Shown: in pieces, positions 23,180 to 30,389 of the stretch
Position numbering within the stretch: position 1 is the first letter of the stretch
Layout of the letters: each line of letters begins with the position of its first letter
Source of the DNA: Chloroflexota bacterium
GTDB taxonomy: Bacteria; Chloroflexota; UBA5177
DNA: 33,680 bases
Reading direction: 5' to 3'
Assembly: GCA_003244175.1 (NCBI GenBank)
Contig: QHBP01000302.1
Location: 1 to 33,680 of the forward strand
The notes under the pieces: generated by a model
Database searches by the model: none
The model's input: only the letters and a program-made list of their open reading frames with translations
Told to the model about the DNA's origin: nothing
Position numbers and translations under genes: made by a program

Positions 23180-24361
23180 CTATGGCGTCGGAGAAAGAGC
23201 TAACGCCGAGGCCGCCAGGCCGGATACGCGCGGGGTTCCCCAGCCGGTGACCGCATCCCAGCCGGGCTTTGCCTTGTAGCGCCCATTGCTTCCACTCGTG
23301 ATGTCGTCAAAGGCTTGGACGTACGAGGGGGAGTTGGCGACACGGTACAACACGGTAGGGGCCGTTCCCACCTGTTTGCCCGCCTTTTGCGCGTCCTCCC
23401 GAATAAGCGCCCAGATCCCCGCCCAAGCAGGGGAACCAAGACTTGTACCGCCCGCTTGACCCCATCGTCCGTTGAAGTAGACCGCAACTCCCGTCGACGG
23501 GTCGCCCAGAAAGGCCACGTCCGGCACGTAGCGATACTTGCCGGGCAGTAGAGTCAGCGCCATCTGCCAGGACGGGCGCCGCAACGGGGATCCCTTGCCA
23601 CCACCGCTCAGCTGCCAGGCTGTCTCCGCTAACGTCGAGTTGTCGTCGGCGAGAGTGAGGGACGTTCCACCAACCGACACGACCGAAGGGTCGGAAGCCG
23701 GGTACGTGACTCCCGGTTTTGAACCGCACTCATGACGTGGCCCCGGATACTGGCCCGAGTCTCCGCTGCTGACAAAAACGCTGACGCCTGCACCAAGGGC
23801 AGCCGCCAGGGCCTTTTGCACCGCCTTGTAGCCGGTCGAGGTCCGGCACGCGCCAAAGGAGATACTGATCGTGCCGGCACCTCCGGACGCCGCCGCACTC
23901 AGCGCCGTCGCAAACCCCCTCCAACCGGAAGCACTTGGCTGCCCGTTTTTCAGGTAGTACACCTGAATTGCCGCACCGGGCGCTAGAGCGTGAGCCCATT
24001 CAATATCCAAAGTCGTCTCGAGTCCCGCGGTCCGCGCGAAGGTCTTGCCATTCGGGTAGAACTCCCGGATGGTGGGATCGGGAAGCTGGTTGGCGGCGTC
24101 AAATTCCTGCAGGTCGGCAACATTGAAACGATCCAGCTCGATAAGGGCGATTGTCTGCCCGGTTCCATCCACACCGCGATCGAGCATCGACTTCACGTCG
24201 TACGCCTGTTGAATTTGTGCAGGTGTGTAAGACGTGGCGAGCTGCCGCGTTTGACCAAGAGCGAAGAACAGAGCCGGTTGGGCCCGTGTCGCTGACAGGG
24301 AGGCGGGTGCGGCGAGCAGCGCGCTTGCCGCGAGAAGTGGGATCAAAATTCGACGGAGCAC
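23180..24361 (-). CDS. S53 family peptidase (sedolisin/kumamolisin-like) without propeptide
   Basis: Sedolisins are secreted serine-carboxyl endopeptidases active at low pH. After a signal peptide (residues 1-27) the 393-residue product goes straight into the catalytic domain (SYTPAQIQQAYDV at 44-56). Catalytic residues are visible: E115 and D119 (ETTLD), oxyanion Asp D201 (SSGDSG) and nucleophile S307 (GGTSLGSPAWAG). The C-terminal calcium site DDITSGSNG, with Asp in GWDAVTGWGTP, is present. The usual prodomain of roughly 150-180 residues is missing. The start is GTG 24361 with AAGGA upstream. Confidence 0.92.
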   Translation of the reverse strand: MLRRILIPLLAASALLAAPASLSATRAQPALFFALGQTRQLATSYTPAQIQQAYDVKSMLDRGVDGTGQTIALIELDRFNVADLQEFDAANQLPDPTIREFYPNGKTFARTAGLETTLDIEWAHALAPGAAIQVYYLKNGQPSASGWRGFATALSAAASGGAGTISISFGACRTSTGYKAVQKALAAALGAGVSVFVSSGDSGQYPGPRHECGSKPGVTYPASDPSVVSVGGTSLTLADDNSTLAETAWQLSGGGKGSPLRRPSWQMALTLLPGKYRYVPDVAFLGDPSTGVAVYFNGRWGQAGGTSLGSPAWAGIWALIREDAQKAGKQVGTAPTVLYRVANSPSYVQAFDDITSGSNGRYKAKPGWDAVTGWGTPRVSGLAASALALSPTP

Positions 24362-24469
24362 CGGTGAATCCTTACTTACTACTTAGGTATTGATTCTTAA
24401 CTATGAGGCGAAGGGTCAGCTTCTGCAAGCATACCCGCTAGCCGAAGTTGTAAATGCGAGAATGCCGAG

Positions 24470-24880
24470 TCAATGCGGGGACTGGAGTGACTCCAGCGCT
24501 TGAAAAGAGCTGGAGAGAGCGCGCCTGAGATGCTGAGTCACCTCACGATCATCCAACGTGAGGTCGTCCAAGAGGACCTGTCGCAAATGACCTTCCATCT
24601 TATCCAACGATGCCAGAGCGATGGCTGCGCGGTGGGTCCGTCCCTCGCGTCGAACCAGCCTGCCTACCAGAGTGTTAAGATCACGGTTTGCCAGCTTGAG
24701 CATGCGCGCGGTCCGGAGAAGTGCTATGTGCCCGGTCTCATTACTCTCCAGAGTATTCGTCAGCTTCACGCACAGGGATTCGATCCTGCAAAGATCTATC
24801 GGCCTCTTCACAGCTGAAGCTCTCGGAGGCATGGCCCCGACTCCGTCCAATGACAAGGGCATCGATGACCGGTTCTGCAT
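24470..24880 (-). CDS. Hypothetical helical protein
   Basis: I do not recognise this 136-residue product. It is mostly alpha-helical by pattern, rich in Leu, Arg, Asp and Glu, without signal peptide or membrane helix. The best-formed part is LARMLKLANRDLNTLVGRLVR-like heptads at about residues 55-80 and a second helix near the C terminus. ATG 24880 has GGAG 6 bases upstream; ATG 24832 (MPPRAS) is an alternative. It lies between the S53 peptidase and the DUF5666-like gene in the same direction. It could be a short regulator or a false ORF. Confidence 0.45.
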   Translation of the reverse strand: MQNRSSMPLSLDGVGAMPPRASAVKRPIDLCRIESLCVKLTNTLESNETGHIALLRTARMLKLANRDLNTLVGRLVRREGRTHRAAIALASLDKMEGHLRQVLLDDLTLDDREVTQHLRRALSSSFQALESLQSPH

Positions 24881-25002
24881 TCCATTCTCCGGGAGGCATA
24901 GTCCGACACCGTGAGTGCGTCGCGTACGTAAAGCCGATTGCCTGGCAGCTCGCGCGGAATCGGCTCAACCCTGCGCCAGCCGGCGGTGACGGGTGACGAG
25001 CC

Positions 25003-25641
25003 TTAGCTGCTGAGAATCTCGACGAAACGAGCGGCGCCGGCCGCGTCCTTGAAGACGCGCACCGTCTGTCCCGCGGCGAGGTCGTTGACGGTGCCAACCA
25101 TGACTTTAATAACCGTCGTATTCGCGGCGAGAGCATAGCTGGCTGTGCGGCCACGCGCATCACGCAGGGTTAGCGTGTTGCCCACCAAGGAGACCACCTG
25201 TCCTCGATGCATCTTGGCCTGTGCTCCGCTTCGACCGACTCCGGTCCCAGCGCGTTTCGAGGTCTTCCCCGATTGCGGAGACTTGTGTGTGTGTTTCCCA
25301 GGGTGTCCGCTCATGATCGAGGGAAGCAACGTGATTGTGCTCGCGACTGTCGCGCCCGTGGCCGAGCGAACCTCCGCAAAAGCGCCGGCGGTGACATCGG
25401 CAGTACTACCCTTCGCGTAGCGAACGAATTGCGTGCTCGTCATTAGGGGGACGCTGACGCTTCCGCTTTGCGTCTGTACCGTCACGTTCTGCTTGCTCGT
25501 ACTCACGACTATCCCCTGCACCGCCGGCTGACGGGCATGTTTAGGGTGCGTGCCGTGCGCGTACGCGCCCCCGGCACCGAACCCAAAGGCCAGGGGAAGC
25601 AACAGACTTGCCGCTATCTTTGGCAAAAAACGTCGGATCAT
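25003..25641 (-). CDS. Secreted DUF5666-like protein (regulon member B)
   Basis: The 212-residue product has a clear signal peptide (residues 1-28, ending GGAYA) followed by a His-containing segment. It has two beta-barrel-like repeats. The first is VQGIVVSTSKQNVTVQTQSG with TQFVRYAKGSTADVTAGAFAEV; the second is GQVVSLVGNTLTLRDARG with NTTVIKVMVGTVNDLAAGQTVRV. This alternation of a G-V-V strand, a dT-x-I strand and DLxxGxxVxV is the DUF5666 pattern. A Lys/His/Gly-rich linker joins the repeats. Function is unknown. AGGGAG precedes the ATG at 25641, and its promoter shares the three-site operator with the response regulator, which supports control by that system. Confidence 0.8.
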   Translation of the reverse strand: MIRRFLPKIAASLLLPLAFGFGAGGAYAHGTHPKHARQPAVQGIVVSTSKQNVTVQTQSGSVSVPLMTSTQFVRYAKGSTADVTAGAFAEVRSATGATVASTITLLPSIMSGHPGKHTHKSPQSGKTSKRAGTGVGRSGAQAKMHRGQVVSLVGNTLTLRDARGRTASYALAANTTVIKVMVGTVNDLAAGQTVRVFKDAAGAARFVEILSS

Positions 25642-25703
25642 TCAATTCTCCCTTTCGCATCGAGGACGCCACTCCGGCGCTGGTTGATTCCACCACTCGT
25701 TCC

Positions 25704-25758
25704 ACTGTACGAGGGCGCCCTGAGATACAGCAGACACCAAACTGAGACTTCGCTGAGA
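25704..25758 (-). promoter_or_regulatory. Promoter/operator B: three TCTCAG sites plus -10 TACAGT
   Basis: On the minus strand TCTCAG sites lie at 25753-25758, 25742-25747 and 25720-25725, then 10 bases, then TACAGT at 25704-25709. The spacing is identical to operator A. Matching bases also extend past the hexamers: ACTGAGACTT (plus strand) occurs in both. The predicted +1 is near 25697, giving a 56-base leader to the ATG at 25641. The site begins 29 bases after the histidine kinase stop codon. Confidence 0.82.
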
Positions 25759-25786
25759 ACTCTTTTTGGGCCAGGTCTGCACCGCC

Positions 25787-27388
25787 TTAAGCGCCCGTCG
25801 TCGTCGCTTGCGACCGGCTCTCTCCTGGCTCCTTGTTCGACTCGATGTTGTCGTCGACGTTAGAAGCGGCGCGGGGAAAAGCGACTTCAACGGTGGTTCC
25901 ACGGCCTAACGCCGTGTCGATGCGGATCCTCCCACCATTGGCCTCGACAAGCGACTGGACGATGGACAAACCCAGACCCGATCCGCCACTCTCTCGCGAT
26001 CGGCTCTTGCTCGCCCGATAAAAGCGCTCGAACACTCTCTCCGCGTCCTCGGAAGACAGGCCCGGACCGTCGTCATGCACGTCTATCGACACGGAGGCCG
26101 AGTCTGATCGGCCCGACATGGTCACCGGCTGCCCCGCCGAGCTGAATCGGATTGCATTGTCCACGAGATTTATCAGGATGCGTGTGAGCGCTTCCGGTTC
26201 AACGTACGCGCTTGCTGAGCCCCATGCCGGCCCATTGACGGCTATTACGTTGTCACGCCACGCCGGCCCGTAGCGCTCGACGAATTCCATGACGAACTGG
26301 CGAACAGGCACGGGTTCTGGATGGAACGACTGGGACGTGTGCAGCCGTGTCAGCGTCAAGAGATCATCGACGAGCTTCGAAAGACGCACCGTTTCCAGGT
26401 GAATAGCCCTGAGAGCCTTCTCGTAGTCGGCACGATCGACCCTTTGCCGAAGCAGGATTTGCGACGTGCCCCGAAGCGCCGTCAATGGGGTTCGTAGCTC
26501 ATGCGAGGCGTCGGCCAGAAAGCTCCGCATGCGCTCCTCGGAACGGCGTGCGGACGAAAGCGCCTCTTGGAGACGGTCGACCATGGCATCGAATGCACTT
26601 CCCAGCCGGCCGACCTCGTCGGCCGTGCGCTCGAGATGGGCGCGCTGGTCGAGGTCGCCTCCGGCGATCGCTTCCGCTGTCTGAGCGACCCGGTGCAGCG
26701 GACGAAGAGCCCGATTGATGATCGGAATGGCGGCGAGAGTCGCCAGCAGCAGGGCCATAACCGCCCCCAGACCAAAGACTATCTGCGCACGACGCACAGT
26801 GTCGTGGGCCGCGAGCAGGGAGCGGCCGAGAATCGCGTATCCATCGACGCGACCCGGGGGACCGAGGGGCACCGCAATGAGCAGGAGGTTGTCTGATGTC
26901 GCGGACGGTGGCGCGAGAGGGTGACCGTGAGGTCGGTGTCTTGGTCTGTGCCGCGGGATGCCGTTTGCGCAGAACGTCTTGCTGCCGGCAGTCACATTCC
27001 GCGCCGCCGGCGCGGCCGAACGTATGAGCCCGCGAATAGTCGCCGTCGACAACTGCATTGCCTGCAGGTTCCCCGGCTCGCCGAAGCCGTGATCGGCCAG
27101 GGTCGCTCCCTGTGGTGTCACAATCTTTACCCCAATCTCCCTGGATCCGAGAAGGCGAGCCAGCCGCTCCGCGTTCCCATACAGGTCTCCCGGAGACCGG
27201 ACGATACAAGGCCCCAGGACCACCAGCTCCGAGCGAGCCGTATCGCGAATGCTGTCGAAGGTGGTGACTCGCAGGTAGTTGGCCAGGGTGACGGACTGAA
27301 AAACGCCGAGGGCGAGCAACAAGAGCGCCATGACGCCGAGATACCACACGACGAGCCGTCCGCGTATTGTCGTCAGCCGGTTCCACAC
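25787..27388 (-). CDS. Two-component sensor histidine kinase with His-rich sensor loop
   Basis: The 533-residue membrane kinase has helix 1 at about residues 12-36, an extracytoplasmic sensor domain (37-200), helix 2 at 202-224, HAMP (224-276), HisKA with phosphoaccepting H296 in SHELRTPL, and a HATPase domain with the N box NLVDNAIRF, G1 DDGPGL and G2 GGSGLGL. An insertion at about 145-157 in the sensor domain reads PRHRPRHRPHGHP, which could bind metal ions or sense pH. GTG 27388 has AGGA upstream and starts 9 bases after the response regulator stop, so the two are one operon. The C-terminal tail of about 30 residues is polar and unstructured. Confidence 0.94.
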   Translation of the reverse strand: MWNRLTTIRGRLVVWYLGVMALLLLALGVFQSVTLANYLRVTTFDSIRDTARSELVVLGPCIVRSPGDLYGNAERLARLLGSREIGVKIVTPQGATLADHGFGEPGNLQAMQLSTATIRGLIRSAAPAARNVTAGSKTFCANGIPRHRPRHRPHGHPLAPPSATSDNLLLIAVPLGPPGRVDGYAILGRSLLAAHDTVRRAQIVFGLGAVMALLLATLAAIPIINRALRPLHRVAQTAEAIAGGDLDQRAHLERTADEVGRLGSAFDAMVDRLQEALSSARRSEERMRSFLADASHELRTPLTALRGTSQILLRQRVDRADYEKALRAIHLETVRLSKLVDDLLTLTRLHTSQSFHPEPVPVRQFVMEFVERYGPAWRDNVIAVNGPAWGSASAYVEPEALTRILINLVDNAIRFSSAGQPVTMSGRSDSASVSIDVHDDGPGLSSEDAERVFERFYRASKSRSRESGGSGLGLSIVQSLVEANGGRIRIDTALGRGTTVEVAFPRAASNVDDNIESNKEPGESRSQATTTGA

Positions 27389-27397
27389 CGCGCGATC

Positions 27398-28099
27398 CTA
27401 GGCGTTCAAGCGGTACCCGATGCCGCGCACCGTCTCAATGATCCTCCGTTCCTGATCACGTAGCTTTCTGCGAAGGTACCCAACGTACACTTCCACGTTG
27501 TTCTGGTCGCCATAAAAGTCGTAGCCCCAGACGCGATCGAGAATCAGCTGCCGCTCCAACACCCTCCCGGGATTGAGGACGAAGAGCCGCAACAGCTCGT
27601 ACTCCTTTACGGAGAGGGACACGTCCCGACCGTCGACCGTGACACTGCGCCTCCCTTGATCGACCACGATTCCGCCGGCGCGCAGAATGTCCTCTTGTAC
27701 TGGAAAGCGTCGCCTCGTAACTGCGTGGATCCGTGCCAGCAGCTCGTCGAAATCAAACGGCTTGACCACATAATCGTCCGCACCCGCCTGAAGGCCGGCT
27801 ATCCTCTCCGGCACCTGATCACGCGCCGTAAGCATGATGATCAATAGGTCGGGATCCGCTCGCAGCCGGTCGGCCACGTCCAGACCATCCAAGCCGGGAA
27901 GCATGAGGTCAAGGATGACGAGATGAGGCTTGAAGCGCCCCACGGCTTCGAGCGCCGACGGCCCGTCCCCCGCGACCGCAACCGAATAGCCCTCGTATCG
28001 CAGTCCAAGACGCAGAAAATCCGTAATGTGCGTCTCATCGTCCACCACCAGCACGCGTACCTGTTCAGTTTCGAAGGTGTTTGCGAGGTACTGCGCCAA
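27398..28099 (-). CDS. OmpR/PhoB family response regulator
   Basis: The 233-residue product has a receiver domain (VRVLVVDDE acidic pair at residues 20-21, phosphorylation site D64 in VILDLMLPG, K in VVKPFD) and a winged-helix DNA-binding domain ending in VYVGYLRRKL and IETVRGIGYRL. I chose TTG 28099 because GGGGAG lies 6 bases upstream and because the shared promoter (28134-28188) would otherwise lie inside the coding region; the ATG at 28168 is upstream of the predicted +1. It precedes its sensor kinase by 9 bases. The operator in its own promoter implies autoregulation. Confidence 0.94.
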   Translation of the reverse strand: MAQYLANTFETEQVRVLVVDDETHITDFLRLGLRYEGYSVAVAGDGPSALEAVGRFKPHLVILDLMLPGLDGLDVADRLRADPDLLIIMLTARDQVPERIAGLQAGADDYVVKPFDFDELLARIHAVTRRRFPVQEDILRAGGIVVDQGRRSVTVDGRDVSLSVKEYELLRLFVLNPGRVLERQLILDRVWGYDFYGDQNNVEVYVGYLRRKLRDQERRIIETVRGIGYRLNA

Positions 28100-28133
28100 A
28101 ATTAGCTCCCCTTCCGGCAAACTCTCCCACTTG

Positions 28134-28188
28134 AGGATACTGAAAAAAGGTGAGAGGTGTGTCCGCACTTTCTGAGATTCGGCTGAGA
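28134..28188 (-). promoter_or_regulatory. Promoter/operator C (response regulator): TCTCAG sites plus -10 TATCCT
   Basis: On the minus strand TCTCAG lies at 28183-28188 and 28172-28177. A one-mismatch third copy, TCTCAC, is at 28150-28155, then 10 bases, then TATCCT at 28134-28139. The spacing equals operators A and B exactly. The predicted +1 is near 28127, which gives a 28-base leader with the GGGGAG site before TTG 28099. Confidence 0.78.
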
Positions 28189-28244
28189 GACTTTAAGGCG
28201 ATGGCGAGCTCGCACCTTCCCGGTGGCGCCAAGACCCATTTTCG

Positions 28245-28277
28245 TTGACAAGTCGTCGAATATTGTGATATTGTCAA
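28245..28277 (+). promoter_or_regulatory. Promoter of the SPFH gene with overlapping palindromes
   Basis: A consensus -35 TTGACA (28245-28250) is followed after 18 bases by TATTGT (28269-28274). Two inverted repeats overlap it: TTGACAA (28245-28251) with TTGTCAA (28271-28277), and AATAT-TGTG-ATATT (28259-28272). The heptamer ATATTGT also occurs twice with an 8-base step (28260 and 28268). A repressor binding here would cover the -10 region. The predicted +1 is near 28281. Confidence 0.65.
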
Positions 28278-28307
28278 GATAGAAGACAATAATGACGGAA
28301 GGCGTAG

Positions 28308-28350
28308 TCGCGGGCCCAGTATGGCCACCTAGCCCGCGATCAGCCACTGG
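28308..28350 (+). promoter_or_regulatory. Candidate H-type pseudoknot in the SPFH 5' leader (riboswitch-like)
   Basis: TCGCGGGC (28308-28315) pairs with GCCCGCGA (28332-28339) as a perfect 8-bp stem. The first five loop bases CCAGT (28316-28320) can pair with ACTGG (28346-28350) downstream of the stem, giving an H-type pseudoknot. An intrinsic terminator starts 2 bases later. This layout, between a promoter and an SPFH gene in a leader of about 120 bases, resembles compact transcription-attenuating riboswitches. I do not recognise it as a known class. Confidence 0.45.
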
Positions 28351-28352
28351 TG

Positions 28353-28380
28353 AACCCGATCCGTTAGGGTCGGGTTTTTT
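28353..28380 (+). terminator. Intrinsic terminator within the SPFH leader
   Basis: AACCCGA (28353-28359) pairs with TCGGGTT (28370-28376), and the stem extends inward through a T-G wobble and CC/GG to a GTTA loop, 10 pairs in all. A run of T follows to 28380. It ends 24 bases before the SPFH start. The only gene to its left is on the other strand, so what it stops is the SPFH leader transcript itself, which suggests attenuation. Confidence 0.8.
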
Positions 28381-28404
28381 CGTTCTGTAGGGAGGTGCCG
28401 CACC

Positions 28405-29367
28405 ATGGTCGTCATCCCAGTCGTCGTAGCACTCGCCGTCCTCTTTGTTCTCATCGTCGGCATCAGATCCATTCGTCTAGTTCCGCAGGCCAGGGTCGTC
28501 ATCGTTCAACGGCTGGGGCGCTACTTGAAAACGGCAGGCAGCGGTCCCGTCTTCGTCCTGCCCTTCGTCGACAAAATCCTGCCGACCATCGACCTTCGCG
28601 AACAGGTGGTCCCGTTCCCGCCACAGGCCGTCATCACCTCGGACAACGTTGGCATTCAAGTGGCGACCGTCGTGTATTACCAGATCATCGACGCCAAGAA
28701 CGCTTCGTACCGCGTGGTCAACCTGGTCGCGGCTATGGAACAGCTCGCCATGACGTCCCTGCGCAATGTCATCGGCGGCTTGACTCTCGACCGAACTCTG
28801 ACGAGTCGAGAGGATATAAATGCGAAGATGCGCGTTGTTCTGGACGAGGTAACTGAGGGGTGGGGCGTGCGTGTAACCCGCGTAGAGCTCAAAGACATCA
28901 TTCCGCCGCACGACGTTCAGCAAGCGATGGAAAAGCAGATGCAAGCGGAAAGGGAAAAGCGAGCCGCGGTCCTGCGTGCGGAGGGAATGAAGGCATCGGC
29001 TGTCCTCCAGGCGGAAGGCGAGAAACAAGCGGCAATCCTCACAGCCGAGGGCAAGCGGCAATCGTCAATCGTCCAGGCCGAGGGCGACGCTCAGGCTCTG
29101 GTCACGGTTCAGGAGGCACAAGCACACGTTATTCGAGTTGTCTTCGCCGCCCTCACCGCCGCCCGTCCCACCCCGGAGATCCTGAAGTACCTCTACATTC
29201 AGGCGTTACCGAAGATGGCCGAGGGAACTGCTAACAAGCTGTTCGTGGTCCCTTCCGAGCTGGAGAATATCGCCAGTCTGGGCGCGACCTTTTCCGCGGC
29301 CGCCCAAAATGGCCAGCCCAATGACACCTCGACGGACCGCCTCTTGACCGGAGCGAACGAACAATAA
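28405..29367 (+). CDS. SPFH/Band 7 (stomatin-like, slipin) protein
   Basis: Stomatin-like proteins form membrane rings that organise lipid domains and proteases. The 320-residue product has an N-terminal membrane helix (residues 2-20) and the SPFH domain (about 22-190: VPQARVVIVQRLGRYLKT, DLREQVVPFPPQAVITSDNV, VTRVELKDIIPP). A long Ala/Glu-rich coiled coil (about 190-245, repeats of the AEGEKQAA type) and a C-terminal tail follow. The GGGAGG site fits ATG 28405. The partner NfeD protease often linked to slipins is not seen. The gene sits behind a leader with a terminator, so it is likely controlled by attenuation. Confidence 0.94.
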   Translation: MVVIPVVVALAVLFVLIVGIRSIRLVPQARVVIVQRLGRYLKTAGSGPVFVLPFVDKILPTIDLREQVVPFPPQAVITSDNVGIQVATVVYYQIIDAKNASYRVVNLVAAMEQLAMTSLRNVIGGLTLDRTLTSREDINAKMRVVLDEVTEGWGVRVTRVELKDIIPPHDVQQAMEKQMQAEREKRAAVLRAEGMKASAVLQAEGEKQAAILTAEGKRQSSIVQAEGDAQALVTVQEAQAHVIRVVFAALTAARPTPEILKYLYIQALPKMAEGTANKLFVVPSELENIASLGATFSAAAQNGQPNDTSTDRLLTGANEQ

Positions 29368-29455
29368 CTCGACAATTATTGAAGGAAGGCTCTAGCGGCA
29401 AGAACGCATCACCGCCCACGCTCAGCCGTCTACGAGAGAAAGGTATACAGCCACT

Positions 29456-29674
29456 ATGTCAAAGACCGATACACCGGTGGACACTGAAGGTTCCGACGGA
29501 CATAACCCCCAAGAGTCCCCCGGGTCACGGGACACAGACGGTGGTGGTGCGACGCAGCAAGGAATGAGCTACAGGGAGGCGAAGTACCAGGCCGCATCGA
29601 GCAGACGCGAGGGTAGCAATCGCGACGCCCGAGCAATGTTCGACACCGCAAGTAAACAATGGTGCGTCAAATAG
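29456..29674 (+). CDS. Small hydrophilic hypothetical protein
   Basis: The 72-residue product is not recognised. The N-terminal half is disordered and acidic (Asp, Gly, Ser and Thr rich), and the second half is helical with basic residues (YREAKYQAASSRREGSNRD). ATG 29456 has only a distant AAAGG, so translation support is weak. It follows the SPFH gene by 88 bases and precedes two similar small genes. Confidence 0.5.
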   Translation: MSKTDTPVDTEGSDGHNPQESPGSRDTDGGGATQQGMSYREAKYQAASSRREGSNRDARAMFDTASKQWCVK

Positions 29675-29741
29675 GTGCTGTACATTCCGCAGGACTAGCC
29701 TGCTATCAGAGATCAGTATCTGTAAAAGAGCAGGAGGCTTC

Positions 29742-29957
29742 GTGAATAAGGAAATGAGCGACGAGTATGGTGAGTCCATCGGGGCTGTCATGGACGCTCG
29801 AAAGCAATACGACGACGTCTGTGCAGTCCACGGCACTGAAAGTTGGGCCGCCGAGCAGGCGCACGATTACCTCCAAAGAGCGACCGTGCACAGAGACGAC
29901 ATGCGTGAGCGTTACGATGGAGCGTCTGGAATGTCTGGAAAGAAGCCATCTCCGTGA
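29742..29957 (+). CDS. Small hypothetical protein with SW-x-A-x-EQA-like motif (copy 1)
   Basis: The 71-residue product is acidic and helical. The GTG start has a near-perfect AGGAGG 5 bases upstream. The region ESWAAEQAHDYLQRATVHRDD aligns with QSWLAGEQALDEIMTLHRG of the next gene, which suggests the two are paralogous. Its stop overlaps the next start as GTGA. Function is unknown. Confidence 0.65.
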   Translation: MNKEMSDEYGESIGAVMDARKQYDDVCAVHGTESWAAEQAHDYLQRATVHRDDMRERYDGASGMSGKKPSP

Positions 29958-30346
29958 CCGACGAAGTCGATGGGGACCAGACTCGAGCTGATGGGTTGAA
30001 CAGAGCCGTCGAGGTGTGGGACTCGGGAGGCGGAGCGCAACGCACCGCGGACCACGTTCAGGCGGCCGCGTCGCGTCCACATACCGAAGTTCCCAGTGCG
30101 ATCGCCGGCAGATCGATGCCGATGTCGCAGATTCGGAACGAGCACCAACGACAAGCGGCCCTGAGCTGGATCGAGTACTGGAGGACGTCCGTCCGAGCGG
30201 GTGACCAGAGCTGGTTGGCGGGAGAGCAGGCCCTCGATGAGATAATGACGTTGCACCGTGGTATCGACGCTTATGACAGGCGGACGGCGAGCGCTGCGGC
30301 GGGGGATAAGTCGGAGGCGTTTCATGTCGCGCGCCGGAGTCTTTGA
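29954..30346 (+). CDS. Hypothetical protein with the same motif (copy 2)
   Basis: The 130-residue product has a disordered acidic N terminus (about residues 1-55) and a helical C-terminal part containing ALSWIEYWRTSVRAGDQSWL and EQALDEIMTLHRGIDAYDRR. The GTG overlaps the upstream stop by 4 bases, indicating coupling. It has no signal peptide or membrane helix. It shares the SW-EQA-HR pattern with the upstream protein. Function is unknown. Confidence 0.65.
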   Translation: MTDEVDGDQTRADGLNRAVEVWDSGGGAQRTADHVQAAASRPHTEVPSAIAGRSMPMSQIRNEHQRQAALSWIEYWRTSVRAGDQSWLAGEQALDEIMTLHRGIDAYDRRTASAAAGDKSEAFHVARRSL

Positions 30347-30389
30347 CGTCGTCCGGTTTCTTCCAGGTGGCACGACGGTGGGAATCCGT

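Noticed and set aside
24525-24538. CTGAGA and CTGAGT pair as a fourth operator
   Set aside because: The step is 8 bases, not 11, the site lies inside a coding frame, and no -10 follows at the right distance.
28099-28168. ATG at 28168 as the start of the response regulator
   Set aside because: It lies inside the predicted operator and upstream of the predicted +1 (about 28127), and it lacks a ribosome site; TTG 28099 has GGGGAG 6 bases upstream.
28281-28380. tRNA or other small stable RNA gene before the SPFH gene
   Set aside because: No T-arm consensus or acceptor-stem pairing is present; the stem, pseudoknot and terminator fit a regulatory leader better.
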